From Monodelphis domestica (Eukaryota > Chordata > Mammalia > Didelphimorphia > Didelphidae), in assembly GCF_027887165.1 (NCBI RefSeq), contig NC_077232.1:1595662-1659661 (forward strand): a stretch of DNA of 64,000 nt. Direction: 5' to 3'. Below the pieces are notes generated by a model. The model saw nothing but the letters and a program-made list of their open reading frames with translations, ran no database searches and was not told the DNA's origin. Position numbers and translations under genes: made by a program. Of this stretch, positions 60,821 to 64,000 are shown one piece after another; within the stretch, counting starts at the first letter, position 1, and every line of letters starts with the position of its first letter.

Positions 60821-61737
60821 AAGAAGAGATCAGACCTGAAATGAAAATGACTCCAAAAGAAGTGAACCTTTCTTTGGAATATAGTGACCAACAAAGATTC
60901 ATGAGTAATGATCCGGATACATTCTGTATCAAATATCAAAATTCGTCCCTTATTAAAAATGAAAGAATGCACATTGAGAAAAAATCTAATGAATATAATC
61001 AGTTCAGAAAGGCTTTTATGCACAGGGACAGTCTTGCTGGACACTGGAGAATTCAGAGTGGGGAGAAACCTTATGAATACAAGCAGTATGGAAAGACATT
61101 CAGTCAGAGATCCAACTTTGATACACATCAGAGAATCCAGAGTGGGGAGAAACCTTATGAATGTAACCAGTGTGGAAAGATATTCAGACTTAGCTTTTCT
61201 TTTGCTATACATCAAAGAATCCACTATGGGGAGAAACGTTATGAATGCAAGGAATGTGGAAAGACATTCAGTCAGAGAGCCCACCTTGATACACATCAGA
61301 GAATCCACAGTGGAGAGAAACCTTATGAATGCAAGCAATGTGGAAAGACATTCAGTCAGAGAGCCCACCTTGATACACATCAGAGAATGCACAGTGGGGT
61401 GAAACCTTATGAATGCAAGCAATGTGGAAAGACATTTAGTTGTAGCTCTTATCTGCCTGTACATCAGAGAATTCACAGTGGAGAGAAACCTTATGAATGC
61501 AAGCAATGTGGAAAGACATTCAGTTGTAGCTCTTACCTGGCTGTACATCAGAGAATCCATAGTGGGGAGAAACCTTACAAATGCAAACAGTGTGGAAAGA
61601 CATTTAGTCAGAGAGCCCACCTTGATACACATCAGAGAATCCACAGTGGGGAGAAACCTTATGATTGCAAGCAATGTGGAAAGACATTCAGTCAGAGATC
61701 CCACCTTGATAGACATCAGAGAATCCACAGTGGGTAG
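60821..61737 (+). CDS. KZNF gene 2, terminal exon: C2H2 zinc-finger array
   Basis: Terminal exon after a TTTTCTTTCAG acceptor (AG at 60819-60820). The linker [14 protein letters not shown] is clearly related to gene 1. Two degenerate fingers come first: one has lost its cysteines, and the second has Y in place of both cysteines and Q for the last histidine. Seven intact fingers follow at about residues 168-355. Helix residues at -1,2,3,6 are LFSI, QAHT, QAHT, CSYV, CSYV, QAHT and QSHR, so several fingers are duplicates of each other. Linkers are mostly HSGEKP. The frame ends at TAG 61735-61737, right after the last finger, where GAGAAA of the linker has become TAGTAG. Three decayed fingers continue to about 61925. 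The role is probably DNA-binding repressor. No ortholog is assigned. Confidence 0.9.
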
Positions 61738-61930
61738 TAGCCTTATGAATGCAAGCAATGTGGAAAGACTCAGTTATAGCTCTTATCTGGCTATACATCA
61801 GAGAATCCACAGTGGGTAGGACCCTTATGAATGCAAGTAATGTGGAAAGACATTCAGTCATAAATCTGATCTTAAGAAACACCAGAACATCCACAGTGTG
61901 GAGAAACCTTATAAATGCAGGTTATTTTAA
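61738..61930 (+). pseudogene. Decayed C-terminal fingers of KZNF gene 2
   Basis: Finger-like units (TATGAATGCAAGCAATGTGG and relatives) continue past the stop. The first has a 2-bp deletion after GGAAAGAC. The second follows another linker with a TAG. The third breaks off at TGCAGG. They show that the ancestral array was about three fingers longer. Confidence 0.85.
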
Positions 61931-61939
61931 GAGACATTC

Positions 61940-62980
61940 ATTTATTGCTTTCATCTTTCTCAACATTACAGAATATGGTATCCTGAGGAATTCTATGAAT
62001 ACAAATGTTAAAGAGATGTCCTTAATCTCTCCTGTGTCAATTGGCTGGAAAGGAAGAATTCTAAGAAAATCTGAACTGAGAGTCCGTGAACCAGAGTTGA
62101 AGATTCAATTACAAGGGAGACCAAAACTGAAGGGATGAAGTAGACTGCCTGATCTGAAAAGAATGAGGGTGGACAATTGATCAGTGAAGAAAGGAAGCAT
62201 CTATAGAGAGCTGAGGATCCTTTGCCTCTGGGATTTCTTGAGAATAAGAGGTCTGTCTCTGAGGCAAGGAACTCCTGGTAGTAGGGCTTCATAGAAAATT
62301 GAATGAGTGTTGGCTGTCTATTATCTTAAGGAGTTACAGAGTTGGTGACAGATTTATAGACTAAAATAGATTAGGACTGGTGTACCAGGCAGAACCTGTA
62401 CTGAGAATATCATTTTCAGAGAATTTTAAAAAGTATTAGGAATTTCAGGTCTATTTACATGGCATAGGATTAGCAATCTCTCTACTTCTATTTCTTTTTT
62501 AAATTTAACAAAGTTTATGTTGAACTACTTGCCTCACTTTTTTGAAATCTTTAATTTAGCCTTTACAAAATATGTGGTGAGCCAGTTAGGAATTTGATTA
62601 ACATGTTATTAATCTGCTCCTAGATTTTCATAGGCAATTCAATATGGTGTTAAACGTTATGGCACATGTTGTGAAGGAGGAGGTTTCAGCCTAACTCAAA
62701 CAAGTCCCACTCCCTGAGAGTACCGATGTGGCACAACTCCCACTTTCTAATTTTTTCAGGTTGTTATCATTTTGGGTAGTATTTTCTAATGTACCAAATT
62801 TACCAAATAATTTTCCTAGTTCTCTATAAGAATAGACAATGCAGTGAGAGATTTAATTGGCACTCAATTTGCATAGTTTGAAATAATTTGTATACCTTGA
62901 AGAATATATTTCACAAATGTCCCAAGAATTGTTTAACCTACTTAAACTACCTCTCACTCTAATTAACCCATTTCTCCTAC
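61940..62980. other. 3' flank of gene 2
   Basis: Probably the 3' UTR and downstream DNA. No clear AATAAA close to the array was identified and there is no other gene. Confidence 0.4.
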
Positions 62981-63890
62981 TTCCTCCACCAATTCCATGG
63001 TGGCTCATGCAGAAACCCAAGAGAAAGAAACAAGAAATAGTAAAACCACAGGCCAACTCCCATTAAGAGAGGTACCATCCTTTTATCCTAAAAAAGAGTT
63101 AGTTACCACGACTTCAAAAACCATTTACCCCAGATGATATTGAGAGATTTAAGTGGAACACTCATTCTTTTGAGAATGTGCCCATAGTTATCAAAAGGCT
63201 GAAAAGTATATGTTGAAACTTTGATACCATCTGGATTAATTTTGAACATATTTTAGAGGATTTGCCAATAACAAGGGAGAAAGATATGGTGATCTTGCTT
63301 ACTAGTGAGTCTTGGGGAAGAGGAGCAGTTCATTGGCTTCCAAAAGATGCCAAATATGATATTAACATTGAAGCCAACTACTCTAGTTTGTGTTAGGCTA
63401 GGTATTCTGTACTCAAAGCCATTAGGGCATGTTGTGACAGATTAGGTAGCCAGGACAAGGTTTGACAAACTCAGACAAAAGAGTGGTGAAAATCCTTCCC
63501 AGTTCATGGACATACTTATAGAACTGGGAGGGAGATATATACAATTTGACCAGAGAAAGGGTTGTTAGACAATTGAGAAGGCAGATTGTGAAATACGGTT
63601 GCAGAGTGGACTAGGACTATTTCAAAACCAGCTTTCATAGCTGGATGAATATGGATTTTGATTAATTGAGGAGAGCAGCATTTTATGTATATAATGGTCA
63701 TGAAAAGAAAGATGACAATGATTGTTGTTTACTGGGAGTATTAATTGAGATAAAAGCGTTAAAGGGAAAGCTTTAAAAAAGAGATATGAATTATGGGGTA
63801 GCTATGGCCTTTTTGGAAGAATCTGCAAACCAAAGACCATCATGTTACTTATGTGGAAAAAGGGGACATTAATGTTAAATTGAAGAAGCT
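62980..63890 (+). mobile_element. ERV gag fossil (capsid to nucleocapsid)
   Basis: Gag-like sequence: a FTPDDIERFKWNTHSF-like capsid start and, near 63830, a CYLCGKRGH zinc-knuckle-like block. Class I ERV type by resemblance. Broken; no LTR seen beside it. Confidence 0.6.
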
Positions 63891-63916
63891 GTATTCAGTT
63901 ATTTAATAATTTTAGA

Positions 63917-64000
63917 CTCCTGGGTAAATGTGGTGGCAGTCTAGACATAGGGTTCTTCCTCTTCTCACACCTATTAATATAGACTACCTCTAAATACCAA
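63917..64000 (+). mobile_element. 5' end of another L1 (cut by the window end)
   Basis: CTGGGTAAATGTGGTGGCAG ... ATATAGACTACCTCTAAATA matches the 5' UTR start at 26866 and its continuation at 27491, so it is the same L1 subfamily. The body lies outside the window. Confidence 0.8.

Noticed and set aside
60817-61758. A 313-codon minus-strand frame opposite the gene 2 fingers
   Set aside because: Antisense shadow of the zinc-finger repeats.

Overview
The window looks like a marsupial (metatherian) autosomal region. The evidence is several copies of a marsupial-type tRNA-derived SINE, marsupial-style L1 elements with a recurrent 3' UTR, many solo LTRs, and two KRAB zinc-finger (KZNF) genes whose N-terminal layout matches the marsupial KZNF pattern as I remember it. 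I cannot fix the species.

The organising structure is an old, heavily interrupted inverted duplication centred near 33.7 kb. Gene 1 is on the minus strand: start-codon exon 21901-21953, KRAB-A exon 10003-10129, KRAB-B exon 8468-8563, zinc-finger exon 5922-6886. Gene 2 is on the plus strand: start-codon exon 46255-46307, KRAB-A exon 56636-56762, zinc-finger exon 60821-61737. They are divergently transcribed from GC-rich promoter regions near 25.5 kb and 41.6 kb. Predicted splicing stays in frame in both, giving 406 and 358 residues. Both would be nuclear sequence-specific DNA-binding repressors. Gene 2 has lost a visible KRAB-B exon, and its finger array is decayed at both ends. Gene 1 ends in a frameshifted ninth finger.

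Layout: 0-5.9 kb, ancient repeats, an AT-rich tract and tandem repeats. 5.9-10.1 kb, the 3' half of gene 1. 10.2-18.9 kb, its long intron with nested LTRs and an L1. 18.9-24.0 kb, left arm. 24.8-26.3 kb, CpG-rich promoter. 26.8-39.5 kb, a repeat-filled spacer holding an internally deleted L1, solo LTRs, a gammaretrovirus-like pol fossil and further L1 pieces. 39.5-42.1 kb, a relic of a third KZNF intron abutting duplicated promoter motifs. 43.6-49.5 kb, right arm. 49.5-56.6 kb, intron of gene 2 with LTR and L1 debris. 56.6-61.9 kb, the 3' half of gene 2. 62-64 kb, a gag fossil and the 5' end of another L1.

The most notable signal is a stretch of about 2.6 kb around the start-codon exons (20433-23036 and 45165-47731). 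It is nearly identical between the inverted arms, while the flanking arm sequence is clearly more diverged. Its ends lie close to insertions present only in the right arm, as expected for arm-to-arm gene conversion. All alignments and identities were judged by eye.
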